A DNA stretch of 64,000 nt from Ciona savignyi (lineage: Eukaryota; Chordata; Ascidiacea; Phlebobranchia; Cionidae): NCBI GenBank assembly GCA_000149265.1, contig CH002721.1:425363-489362 (forward strand). The letters are read 5' to 3'. The stretch's first letter is position 1, and each line of letters begins with the position of its first letter. Under the pieces are notes generated by a model. That model worked only from the letters and a program-made list of their open reading frames with translations, ran no database searches and had not been told where the DNA came from. Below are positions 35,201-45,735 of the stretch, one piece after another. The position numbers and the translations under genes are program-made.

Positions 35201-38200
35201 GAAGAATCCGACTCAGTAAGCTCGGGTAAGTTGGTTGGATGGGCGAATACATCCTGGGTTTTAGCAGGACTTCTAGAAGCTTCTGAACCCAAGTCACTCG
35301 TTTCTGCTTTCACTGCAGTCTTTGTGTTTTCGGATGAAGTTAAAGTTCCAGGATCCTCATGAGTTTCAATAGTGGTTTGACATGGAACACTGTCTTGTGT
35401 GACTGTGGTGAGTTCCTGCTTCATGTCCAGCACAACTTCTTTGACTTCAGATGCACGATGCAACGATGTAACATCTGCATCTGTTGTTTCGTGTTCATTG
35501 CCCTGGTCGGCCTGTGTGGAACATGATGAGTAGTTTATTTCACAAACCCCAATTCAATAAAAAAATAAAGCACATTAAAAAACAGGTTAATAAAAAACTG
35601 TACAATAAAAGCTATCAATGTTAATAAAACAGGCAGAAAAAAGAAAACCCAATGAAAAAGGGGTTGGTTTACTTTGAGAAATGGGAGTTGAAACTTTATA
35701 AAAAGAGAATTGATACTTTATTTAAACCAGGGGGTAGCTGGGTAGGTTATTACAGGGTGGCCAATTAAAAGGAACTTTATGGTAGATTACTAATGTAGCC
35801 AGGACTGCAATTAAGCATTTTTTGCCAAGCCTGGCTTTAATGGTTAACCTAACACCATAGCGATGTGTCTATTATATTGAACACACTGCAATAGCTTTGA
35901 TAGCCTAACTGTAGGCTTAATATTATTTGAACTGGATCAAAAAATGTTTTCTTTCCCATGCCCAGGGTGAACAAAATCCAACCACCTTAATATCAGCAGC
36001 AGGAATATCTTCCTCACTTGGTTTTGCTTCATCAACATCTACTAAAAATGAGGTAAAAAAAACAATAAAATCCTTAAATAATTTTTCGAAAGATTATTGG
36101 AAAATTAAATAAGGGTTTAAAAGATCACAATATACATTGGTTAGGGATGCCTGCCCCACAATCAAGTACCGATTTGATTAGTAAATGATTCGTTATAATG
36201 TTTGGATTCTAACGATTTCGATATTTTTTATTTTAGTTTGATTTATAATTGGAAAAAGTAGTAATTTTTTTAGATTACAGAAACATGGACTGCAAATTAT
36301 TCCATCAAACATACATGATACATGCAATTTAATTTTGCTTGTTAAATAGTTTAAAAATGATTTTTGCTTGCTGTCTTAAGTCTTTTCATTAGAGATTCGA
36401 GGTTAAAATTCTGGATTAAGAATTACTGATTCTATATTAATTCTAGACACTTATTTGGATTCGAACATCCTAAGATTGCTTCATTAGCATGGTAAATAGC
36501 AAAGCAAAACGTAGAAAACTTCATTACACAACAATCCTTAAAAAAGCGTTAATCTTATGGATAGAAAACAAGAAGATTAATAAAATAAAGTATTTTTGTA
36601 TACACTTTAGCTACGTAACTTTAATTCAATTCTTGCCCAATGTCACTTACTTTTACTGTGCAATTCCTCTACTTCATTTACATCTGCAACATTTTCAATG
36701 CTTTGTACCAGACTATCGAAACTAACCTAGAAATGGAAGGAATTTGTAAACATCCACGGTGCAGGTTTTATTTATTTCACGCCTTTTTGTTACGGTAAGC
36801 TAGATAACAATGATTAATAATTAGAAAAGATAGAAAAAAAGAGGAAAAACAACTGTTTTATGATTTCATGTCAAATCATTTAATATCTTACAACAAAACA
36901 AGACATAGACGTCGTTAAGTAAATCCTTACATTATCAACAGTTGTGGTGACTTCTTCATTTTGAGGTGGTTTTGGCAGTTCATTTGCGTTTGTATCTGGT
37001 TCAGCAGGGTTTCTTTCCTGTTAGACGATTTCGTTTTTTATCAACTTATAAATAAATAAGAAATTACAGTGGTTTAGTCCATATGTCAGGGCATTGGGCT
37101 GCCAGTTAAAATGTGGTGGGTTGTAAACTTTAGCTAGAAGTAGAAGGTTGTGTCAAACTGGCTCACGGGCTGTATGTTGCTCATGCCTGAACTAACAGGT
37201 TGATTTGAATTTGAGCAAAATACGAACTAACCTCCTCTACATCCATAGAATGGAGGGGTGTTGTGTGGGGAAGAATGGGGGTGACTACATCTTGTGGCTC
37301 AGTGAGGTTGGGTTGGTCAATTTCATTCACTGCGAATACAAGGGTAACAGTGGCGAAATGCTTGAATTAAAAGTTTTAATGTCAAACTACAATTAGTTTA
37401 TTAGTAGGGCATATTAGCTTCTGTGGTGGCAAGGAGCGTTGCATGACACTATATAAACAATTATTGTCACGCCACTTTATAACCATTACGCCATTAATTT
37501 TTACCCATCTGTAAATTATTGACTTTTCTAGAAACCAAACTGTTTTGGAAAAGTAAAGTCTTCGCTCACAATGGCGGAAATTATATAAAAAATTAGCAAG
37601 TAGTTGAGCAGCAGAAAGAAAGATTATAGAAAAACCTGAAACACGATCGGGAAGATCAGGTTTCTGTTGTGCGGACTCCGTTTCCACATCTTTGCTCTGA
37701 TGCTCATTGTTCTCTGGAGAGGTTGGAGGAGGACTCATCTTGGGAGCTTCCTCTTCTAGTTTACTATGGTGGTAACATAATGATAAGATTGCTGGGAGTA
37801 TCAGCTGGTTTCGATTCCACCACCTTTTGATTATTGGTCCAAGTTGCTACCAATGAGCTAACCAGCCAAACGTTTGAACACACGATAACTTTTCAACTGT
37901 TTAGTAAAACATAGTAAAGTATATTTTAAAACACAGTAAAGTTAAACATTTCATCTGTGTGTTGTTTAGCGTAAACATTCCAATTTAGCTCCATCATTCT
38001 GCTGCTACAGTTAACAGATTTTGATAATGGTTGATGGATATATATGTTACATCACAAATCTGATACTCGTAGCAGCAGTATAGAACAATTTGAAACAAAA
38101 AAGAAATACCAAACCTTTCAGGGCTTTTTAGGATTTCATCCAATTTGTCATCTAATTCCCCAGCCATTATCTGGATTTGCATACAAATTATTTTTAATAA

Positions 38201-40876
38201 ACTATTACGGTGCATGAAAAGTACATAAAGAATATTTAAATAGGTGAATAAAACACTCACTAAGTGCATAAAACATAATATTGATGATGAACTGTATCTA
38301 ATTAACATCCTGCAACAGCTCTGGTAACAGAATGCAGGGTAATCTGACGATTGGAAGGTTAACAGTGCAACCTAAGGTTTGGCAGTCACGAGAGAAAATA
38401 GTTTAGTCAGATTAAATAGACTTGAAATAAATGATCAATTACAGACCGTTGCTCGGAATTAACTAACTATTTACACCCTTGGTAGAAAAACAGTCTTAAC
38501 TTACTATGACATAAAAATCTGATAACACCATGTAAAATCATAAACAATGTACCAGTACTTATATTTTTTTATTTTTTTTATATATATATTTTTTTTTATC
38601 TATTAAAACCAGTAGGTATTCTTTCAAACTAAAATAACAGTGATGCAATTTTAAGGTTGCAGTGCCATTTCTAGTGGAAGTCTAAACATTGCATGAACCA
38701 ATTTAATTCTGCGTTCACCTGTTCAACTGTCGATTTGAGTTTCCTGTATTTGCTTCGCTCGACGCGGATCTGTTTCTTCAACTCCTCGATCCGTTCCTGG
38801 GTCAACCTCCTCACCATGGATTCGCTCATGGAGGATCCATGTGAAGAGCTGGATGTGGTGGATTCTCCCGACTCCGTTCGCTCACCTCTTTTCCTCCTGA
38901 AGGAAAGAAGATTATTTAGTTTGGCGGTTTAGGGGACGCCTTTGGACCGAAAGGTTGCAGGTTCGAAACTGGTCGCTAGCTAGTCGGTTGTGTCCTTGGG
39001 CAAGGCACTTAACGGACATTGCCTGAACCCAACGGATTAATAGGTTCTACCAAATTGAAGGAACGTGTCTAGCATACACAACACACTGCAATAGCTCCGC
39101 TAACCCGACGATGGGCGCAAGGTGAACTGACGATTGCCCGTGTGTTAACCCCCTTGGTTTTCCGATTCAAGAGAATAAACATGAATATCCTATATCCCCC
39201 CTATATAAGATGAAATAAGTTCGCAACCTTAAAGCTTTATTCAAGATTACGGCTATGCATTTGGTTACGCTGTATAAAAGTGAATAATCGCAAATTCCCA
39301 CAAGAGTAAAAATACCAAAACTCTACTACAGAGTTTTTATATATGTTTATTAATTTGTGTATACTAGTTTGCTTTTTACATGGGTCTAAACAGATTCATT
39401 TGAAAACCTAACTGGGCTACACAACTACACAAGTCCGGCCCGTTGGTCTAACAGTTAAGCCCGTGTGTTAACCCCCTTGGTTTTCCCATCCACGGGGATA
39501 AACATGAATATCCTATCCTATCCTAAGTACTTAAATAAACATATTTATATATGTAAAATATTCACCTTGGAGTTTCAGCTTGCTCCACACAGTGCTGAGT
39601 ACTGCTGAGCGCAATGTTTGGTGCTGAACCAGTCTGGAGGACGATCTGGCTCACCTAGTGGTCGTAACATGCGGCTGACGCTGCCAGACCTATTTAAACC
39701 AAAAACACAAAAATCAGTGTACAGAACACAATTTTCGATAGAATGCTGCATAAAAAAAACTCGGCCGAATAACTTTATTGTAATTGGCTTCATCCAAGGT
39801 CAGGGATGTGGTTTCAGAATCAAAATTCAAATTAGGATAGGATAATTATGTTTATCCCCATGAATGGGAAAACCAAGGGGTTTAACACACATGTAATCGT
39901 CAGATCACCTTGCACCCATCGTCAGGTTACCAGGGAGCTATTGCAGTATGTTGCATATAATACACACGTTGCTTTAATTTAGTATAACCCATCAATCCGC
40001 TGGTTCAGGCAATGTCCGCTGGGTTGTTGGGTTCAGGCAATGTCCGCTACGTGCCTTGCCCAAGGACACAACCGACTAGCTACCGACCAGTTTCGCACCT
40101 GCAACTTTTCGATTGAAAGGCGACGCACTTAACCGCCAGACTAACCGGCCAGATGAATTCAATTAAATTTGAAAATGATTTTGATTCTACCAATTTAAAA
40201 TTAAATGCTTGTAGTGGAGACAATTGAATTTTATTTATTTATTTTTGATCAAAAATTTAAAAAAAAATATAAATTTTTTTATCAGGTTTCCCTCATTTCA
40301 TATGAAATTTAAACCGTTGGATTGGCTTCACTAATCTGCAGAAAAGGTGGACAGAAAAACATACTACAGTGATTTTTTGGCTGCATATGACGACAACTTG
40401 CTTCAGAGCAAAACGGTCGCTAACGCAACCGCATGATGATGGTGGCATAGGTAGTCAGGTAAGCGGGGTTCCACTGTATATCTTGAGCGGGACGGTTAAT
40501 TTTTTAATTAACTTGAGCGGGTCAGGTTATAACACGAGCGGGAAGGGGTATATCATTGTATAACCCGCTTCCTTCATGATATACCCAGACTCTGTCCCAC
40601 TCGAACTCGTGTTAATGAAAACACCCCTTCGCCCCTCCTCCTACGGTCCCGCAGAATAGTGTGTTGTCCTGTCACGTTGTTCCGCAAAAGAGTGAGTCGC
40701 AGATTAGTTAGGCCCATTGAATTAACATTTATGCGAAACTCGCTTGAGTTGATATATAGAATAAAGGTCAGCAATGTAGTGACTACCCAAACATACCAGT
40801 GCTGGTCGCCAGTGTGCAAAACATAGGATGCAATTGCCAGTTTCTCTCTGGTCGACCATTCTCGATCAGGGTTCAT
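29206..40876 (-). CDS. BRD8: BRD8, bromodomain subunit of the NuA4/TIP60 complex
   Basis: Nuclear chromatin protein. Human BRD8 belongs to the NuA4/TIP60 histone acetyltransferase complex. Sixteen exons: 40876-40797, 39689-39566, 38896-38719, 38170-38110, 37755-37636, 37329-37232, 37017-36931, 36726-36651, 36041-35986, 35511-35137, 34538-34435, 33463-33377, 33319-33205, 32729-32598, 32369-32268, 29283-29206. All have GT-AG ends with matching phases and encode about 623 residues, shorter than the human 951 mainly in the middle. The N-terminus REKLAIAS..GDQHW..EPDRPPDWFS..KHC matches the human SANT-like region. Exon 3 holds the coiled coil RRLTQERIEELKKQI and exon 4 GELDDKLDEIL. Exons 12-14 form the bromodomain, exon 15 starts QFLATQL, and exon 16 ends IEGELKFMKKK like the human C-terminus. 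Exon 2 carries one apparent extra base. A short poorly conserved acidic middle replaces much of the vertebrate centre. Confidence 0.95.
31029..31525. mobile_element. hAT-like MITE (497 bp)
   Basis: Terminal inverted repeats CAGCGGTTCTCAAACT and AGTTTGAGAACTGCTG, one mismatch apart, are flanked by the 8-base pair GTATACAG / GTATAAAA (six of eight identical). CAGNGGTTCTCAA ends and 8-base target duplications are typical of hAT elements. Internal hairpins built on CTCCTACTATA occur near 31226-31272. There is no transposase frame. Confidence 0.82.
31804..31912 (+). repeat. S1 SINE fragment
   Basis: Head and middle only: A box, a changed B box (GGTTCGGAACC) and CCTTGGGCAAGGCACTT. The tail half is missing. 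Confidence 0.75.
32598..33463 (-). CDS. BRD8: BRD8 bromodomain exons 12-14
   Basis: Acetyl-lysine-binding domain at about residues 460-565. Exon 12 (33463-33377) gives helix Z (RAWKKSIMILWKQVASHR). Exon 13 (33319-33205) gives the ZA loop (LFLQPVTNDIAPNY) and YRAMDLATLKKNLE. Exon 14 (32729-32598) gives FQRDLMLMFQNALMYNNHEH, where the Asn of MYN (about residue 542) is the residue that binds acetyl-lysine in bromodomains. Conservation with human BRD8 is very high, so the domain is probably functional. Confidence 0.95.
33625..33880 (+). repeat. S1 SINE, head-truncated
   Basis: Runs from the B box to an ATCCTATCCTATT tail and carries a small insertion before CCTTGGGCAAGG. It lies in the BRD8 intron between exons 11 and 12. 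A second S1 fragment (middle only) follows at 34104-34215. Confidence 0.85.
34741..35038 (-). repeat. S1 SINE, full length
   Basis: Minus orientation with tail TAGGATAAGATAGGATATTC and a complete head ending at TCTGTCGGAC. It lies in the BRD8 intron between exons 10 and 11. The reading direction is the same as the gene. Confidence 0.88.
38921..39194 (+). repeat. S1 SINE, full length
   Basis: Well preserved copy that begins 25 bases from the 5' end of BRD8 exon 3, inside the intron's 3' end as transcribed. Short S1 fragments also lie at 35835-35925, 37065-37205 and 38305-38365 in other BRD8 introns. Confidence 0.88.
39434..39525 (+). repeat. S1 SINE with large internal deletion
   Basis: Only the first ~25 bases of the head (GTCCGGCCCGTTGGTCTAAC) are joined to the last ~65 bases (CCCGTGTGTTAACCCCC and the ATCCT tail). 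The B box and the whole middle are gone. Confidence 0.85.
39834..40152 (-). repeat. S1 SINE with internal duplication
   Basis: Full-length minus-orientation copy in BRD8 intron 1. The segment GGTTCAGGCAATGTCCGCT appears twice in tandem near 40003-40050. Confidence 0.88.
40375..40479 (+). mobile_element. Right-end fragment of pogo/Tigger-like MITE
   Basis: Matches the right end of the element at 14296-14806, from CTGCATATGACGA to the terminus AAGCGGGGTTCCACTG, and is followed by TA. The left half is absent. Confidence 0.75.
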
Positions 40877-40898
40877 ATTAAAAACAACTAGGGGAGCT

Positions 40899-40900
40899 CT
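40899..40900 (-). promoter_or_regulatory. Splice or trans-splice acceptor upstream of the BRD8 start
   Basis: On the minus strand a pyrimidine-rich run (CTTTTCCTTTGCAG) ends in AG 22 bases before the BRD8 start codon. It could accept a 5' untranslated exon or, if this is an ascidian, a spliced leader. No partner donor was identified. Confidence 0.5.
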
Positions 40901-41049
40901 GCAAAGGAAAAGTGTTGAAAGAATGCTTTGTTAAGTCAAAAGAATGTGATCAAATGACTGATAGCCAAAACAACCTGTGTTGGAACGTCAACCTTTGCTA
41001 AGCTCTTTGATGTGCAAAATAGGATAGAATTGCAAGACGCAACTGCACG

Positions 41050-41548
41050 GCGCGTTAGTACACAGCCCGTATGGAAAGTATGTCACTTTTCGCCGAGATC
41101 TCGAGTGTGCACGCATCAAATATTTAAGTGTGCAGTGTGCAAACGTCCAAGAGTGCACACTTCAAGTGTGCACACGATCTTCTTTTTATTACTATTTTGT
41201 AAAAATCTTAAACAAACATATTATTCTATCCTAAATCTATCGTGTCCGTCAGCTAACATATGTATCTATGTTACAAAAAACGTACTGACAGTAAATTACC
41301 CGAGGTCCAAAGGTAGGTTTACAGGTTTGTTGGAAATTATACGATGTTTATACTGCCAGCTCACGAGCATGTGTGAAATTAGCCGTGTGCAAAAACGCAG
41401 GGAAAAAAAACTCGAGTGTGCAGCTGCCGTACTTTCCAAACTGGGTACACAGAAAATCTTCAGATCACTTTGCGCTTACTGCCGGGTTATCCGACTATTG
41501 CAGTGTGCACTTTTGGGACATCTCTTGGTTTTTAGTAGAACCCAGTAA
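41050..41548. repeat. GTGTGCA-rich inverted-repeat element plus S1 fragment
   Basis: The motif AGTGTGCA(C) recurs at least five times in 41105-41180 and again near 41385-41425. Imperfect inverted ends (GCCCGTATGGAAAGTATG near 41066, complement near 41430-41450) enclose the stretch, which suggests a decayed MITE. A minus S1 fragment (41457-41548) abuts it. A 178-codon frame across the region is made of these repeats. Confidence 0.5.
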
Positions 41549-42450
41549 ATTACTTTTTCTATTGTACTTATGACGCGAAAATAAATTATACTATGGCAAA
41601 ACCGTAATGTTTAGTACGAGGCAACACTAAAAGGGGAAAGCGGGAAGGAGGGAAAATGCACAGTAAATTTACGGAAACTAATTAAATCACTGCCCTGAAT
41701 CGCAATAAACGGTCATAACTAATCGCTTAACTCATACACTTCAGTCATTCCTGCAATCCTGCCCATACACAATACAAAGCAGAGTATTTAACCCGAGTTC
41801 CACAGATGAGATTTTAAATGTATGGTGTCGCACAGATTGTATAACCAAAAAGAATATAACTTCATAGTCTCTTTGCTATAACGAATAAAACATTTTAAAA
41901 ATAATATTTAAAGTAGCGGTGATATAAGTTAAATAACTATAAATATATTGTTACTAAATCAATAAATTAGATATCGTAACAAATTTTAAAATCGACTTCT
42001 GTGACAAGGGTTAAATCGCTAAAAATAAAAACCCCATCATAGACATCTAAAATGTTTTCTATTGCTTATGACTGCGATAGATACAGGATTAAACATTCAT
42101 GTTCATTGAATGTGTGGTTAAACATTAAGATGTCATGACACGAAAAATCGGGAGGCTGAGTGAGGGTAAGATAAAATATTCCATTTTCCGTGCAATCGGT
42201 AAGAACGTTGACAATCTGCAGGTAGCCGAAGGGTTTAAATCTTACCGAGCTAGACTTCCGTGTCCATCGGCAAAGCACTTAGCGGACACTATCTAAAACC
42301 ACTCAATTAAAGTGTTTTTTCCAAAACTCAATGGATGTCTTAATGTAGCAATGATATAGATTAGCGAAGAAATTATAATAAAACTTAGCTTAAAGATAAT
42401 GAATGGTATCGAACCCAAATAATTTAGTGACCGATTTTTGACACATAGGG
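41549..42450. other. Intergenic with repeat fragments
   Basis: 41631-41750 belongs to the dispersed family also at 27157 and 31937. 42215-42310 is a plus S1 fragment. No gene seen. Confidence 0.45.
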
Positions 42451-42733
42451 TAGGTAGGATAGGATAATCATGTTTATCCGTGGGAATGGGGATTAATCAC
42501 ACGGGCAATCGTCAGATTACCCCGACGACACCATCGGGTTACCGGAAGCTATTGCAGTCTGTTGTGTATGATAGATACGTTCCTTCAATTTGGTAGAACC
42601 CATTTATCCACTGGGTTCAGGCAATGTCCGTAAAGTTGCCCAAAGACGCACCTGTCTAGCTAGCGACCAGTTTCGCGCCTGCAACCTTTCGATTGAAAGA
42701 CGACACACTTTACCCCTAGACCAACCGACCGGA
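42451..42733 (-). repeat. S1 SINE, full length
   Basis: Minus orientation with tail TAGGTAGGATAGGATAATC; one segment of the AAAACCAAGGGG block is deleted. Confidence 0.87.
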
Positions 42734-42944
42734 CACGCAATTAAAATTGCTACTGTTTATTATTCAAAGGACACGACTAAACACAATTACCAATCGTTGT
42801 AAACGTTATCATATACCCTGAGTCCCTTAGACGTAAAATATGGCTAAAAATATTGTACAAAAACATTGTCCGTTAGCATTTATTCCTGACAAAAGTAAAA
42901 AAATGTTTCCCATTACATAATACATTTTGGGTAGTATATCACCG

Positions 42945-43192
42945 CTGTTCAGTTAAGGGGTTGTAGGATCGAAATTGGTCACAAGCAAGTCGCTTCGGTC
43001 CTGAGTCAGAACAATGAGCGAATATTGCCCAAACCCTGTGTAATAGTGGGTTCTACTAAATTGAAGGATCGTCTCAATCAAACACAACACACTCCAAGAG
43101 CTCCGGTAACCCGACGGTTGGCGCGAGGTCCTTGCGTTTTCTTATTCATGAGGATAAAACGTGAATATCCTATGAATATATCCTATAGCTCA
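42945..43192 (+). repeat. S1 SINE, diverged
   Basis: Starts near the B box and has a diverged middle, but keeps GTAACCCGACGG and an ATATCCTATGAATATATCC tail. Confidence 0.78.
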
Positions 43193-43566
43193 AACCACTA
43201 AAATAGTATTGTTTGTCAACATAGCATCGGCGCTGAGCCACTAAACTTAACCCATGATTCAACCGGAAATTAGACTTGATAGTTACAGTTATACGTCCAC
43301 GTCAGTAAGCAGTTATCATATGAGGCAGTTGCTTTGGTAATCTTGACAGATGGCTTGCAATTTTAATGTAAAACATCTTAGAAAGTTGGTTGACATTTTA
43401 GGTTGGGTTTGACTGAAATTCTTTTGATTTTCAATGTACGCTGGAAATGCATTTTCACTAAAACAACAATCGAAGTGTCTCTGTGAACCATGCTATTTTC
43501 AGCATATATCAAGATTTGTTGTGTTGTTTATTCATATCTTTAGTTTTCCTGGTAAGATATGAATTA

Positions 43567-43622
43567 ATTGACAGCGGAAAATTGACAGCGGAAAATTGAC
43601 AGCGGAAAATTGACAGCGGAAA
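43567..43622. repeat. 14-bp tandem repeat, four perfect copies
   Basis: ATTGACAGCGGAAA repeated four times without a mismatch. Confidence 0.97.
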
Positions 43623-45735
43623 AAGTATTCATTGGACTACTAAAGACTGCAGATATTAGTGTACAGCATCTAAACCTTTACTCGTCTAAAAGGATTATAA
43701 ACCGTTCGCTAAAATTTCCTCACAAATTTGTCGGCACACATAGATTGTATAAAGGTTTGTTAGCAATAAATCAGCATGCATGTGCTGATTGATCGTATGT
43801 GAGAGTTGCTAATGACTTAACCGCCATAACGCCTTCATGCTATATGCAATTAAGTCAGCCCTACTATAGAGAACGGGTTTGCTTTGTGTGTGTCGACAAA
43901 AGCACAGTAATTTAAAATATTAGTTCGAAAACGTTGCATGAATCTCTTATCCTAGACCGGGTTACTTGATTGGCAAGAAAATTAGTTTAGGTTAGTTTAT
44001 TTTACGCTCCTTAGTTTTAGGTACATTAGTTAAACCACAATATTAAATAGACACGATATTACAGATTAAAAAAGGAAAAAAATCTGCAGAATTCATAGTT
44101 TATTTATAGAAAATAGTTTAAAGGTCCTTACAACAGGTAAACGTTGTATTTTACTTTTATTAGCTTAACAAGGAGCTTGTAAAGCGCATAGAGAGTAACC
44201 ATCGATTAGGCATAGACAGGTAGTGCATTACGGGCGTACATTAATCCATACTCAGTCCAAACAAATCGCACTTTAGTATATTCTTAGCTGCCTGGAAAAC
44301 CTCATCAATCACGATAGCTAACAATAAATGACGTTTTTAATGAGCAGCGTAGCAGGGGGCACACAACACAACTACACGTAGGGACGCGTGGGCTTACTTG
44401 AAGTAGAAACTAAACAAAGTAGCTCCCCAAGAGCGTATGTAAAGTGAACCCAAGATTGTGCGAGCTTTTGTGCAAAGTTTTGTCACTACTTTAAACAAAG
44501 GGACTTGATTAATATTATGAAATCGCCTTCTAGAATTACTGCCCAGCAATTTGATATGTAAGAGTAAAGTTTTTGTTTTTCGGTTCGTTTGGCTAAAGAC
44601 AAACCGATATTAATCGTAAGAAATGGAAAAGGCAGCATGACAATGGTCCGTAATAAAGTCAATATATTAGATATTTTAAATTTACCATTTAGAAAAAAGT
44701 TTTTCATTTAATGTTTGTGATTAAATGAAAGATTTAAAATGAAAAGCCCTACAGATCGATGCTAATCTTGAAATGTAATGACAGCTTACACGGTGTACAA
44801 GGCAGGCTAATCGAAAGGGATATAACTTCCATGGCGTGAGGTACAGGTTTTCCGTTGTGGTATGTCTCAGCAGACCGACCACACATACTAATGAATTTTA
44901 ATCGATAATTTTCATACAAATGGCCGGGCAAAGCGGTCTCTTTGCTGTCACTTCACCATGGATATTGGAAGTAATGAAGGCAGTTAGGATCGATTTACGT
45001 TGTCCTCTGTGCTGTTATGTGCTGCTTCGGTTTTACGCCGACCCTCCAAGCTCGTTTTGCGCTGTGGTCCATCGCTAATCGCTACCATGTAAGAGCGTTG
45101 AATACGTGTCGACGTTGGTCTATATACGCTGCCGATGTCTCCGTATTTAGACGTCGTTTTTGAGTTAACCTTTACCGATGATTAGTTGGCGCGAGGGTTT
45201 TCTCGATGCGAAAATCTGTAGATATTGTATTTCAAGTGATTGTTTGGCATCGTGTATTGATTTCAGTAGGTGATGGACTTAATAAAGGATCGAATTGCGT
45301 AGATTTCTACCCAACGTAGGTTCAGCTACACCTCCCGAGAGGACTGACACAGATCGTTCGATTAATCGTCCGCACGAATCCAGGGGTGGTAGCAACAGCC
45401 CTTTGACGTTTTCGTTGTGATTGGCTCGTTCATTTCGCTAATTGCGTTGTCACCAAGGGACAGGATACAACGGCGAGTTGGGTTGAATTTCAATTGCGAC
45501 CGTTCCAATAGAGGCGAGGTTAATTAATACAAATCACGCCATTAAGTTTCGAACTAACCGCGTGCGTCACCCTAGGTGAAAAACAGTGTGGGAAAAAGTA
45601 TAAATAATTGTTACCAGGTCGAACGTAGGCTATTCTGCGATAGTGTGTAGCATGTAAAGGGTAGAGATATCCAAGGGAAAGAATTGAACGAAATAGTTTT
45701 CCTCGAATTGAAGTGAACTTAGCATTTCGAGTGCA
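43623..45735. other. Upstream flank of the calmodulin-like gene
   Basis: About 2.1 kb with no supported coding exon or full-length repeat. It presumably contains the promoter of the downstream gene, though I see no convincing core element. Confidence 0.5.

Noticed and set aside
38110..38120. BRD8 exon 4 ending at the first GT (GAAAG/GTTTGG)
   Set aside because: That donor gives a phase that hits a stop in the next exon; the GTATTT donor five bases further on restores the frame.
41012..41548. Plus-strand 178-codon frame upstream of BRD8
   Set aside because: It runs through GTGTGCA repeats and an S1 SINE fragment and shows no domain, so it is most likely a chance frame.
43567..43622. Short regular repeats as a CRISPR array
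   Set aside because: The copies are contiguous with no spacers, and the sequence is eukaryotic.
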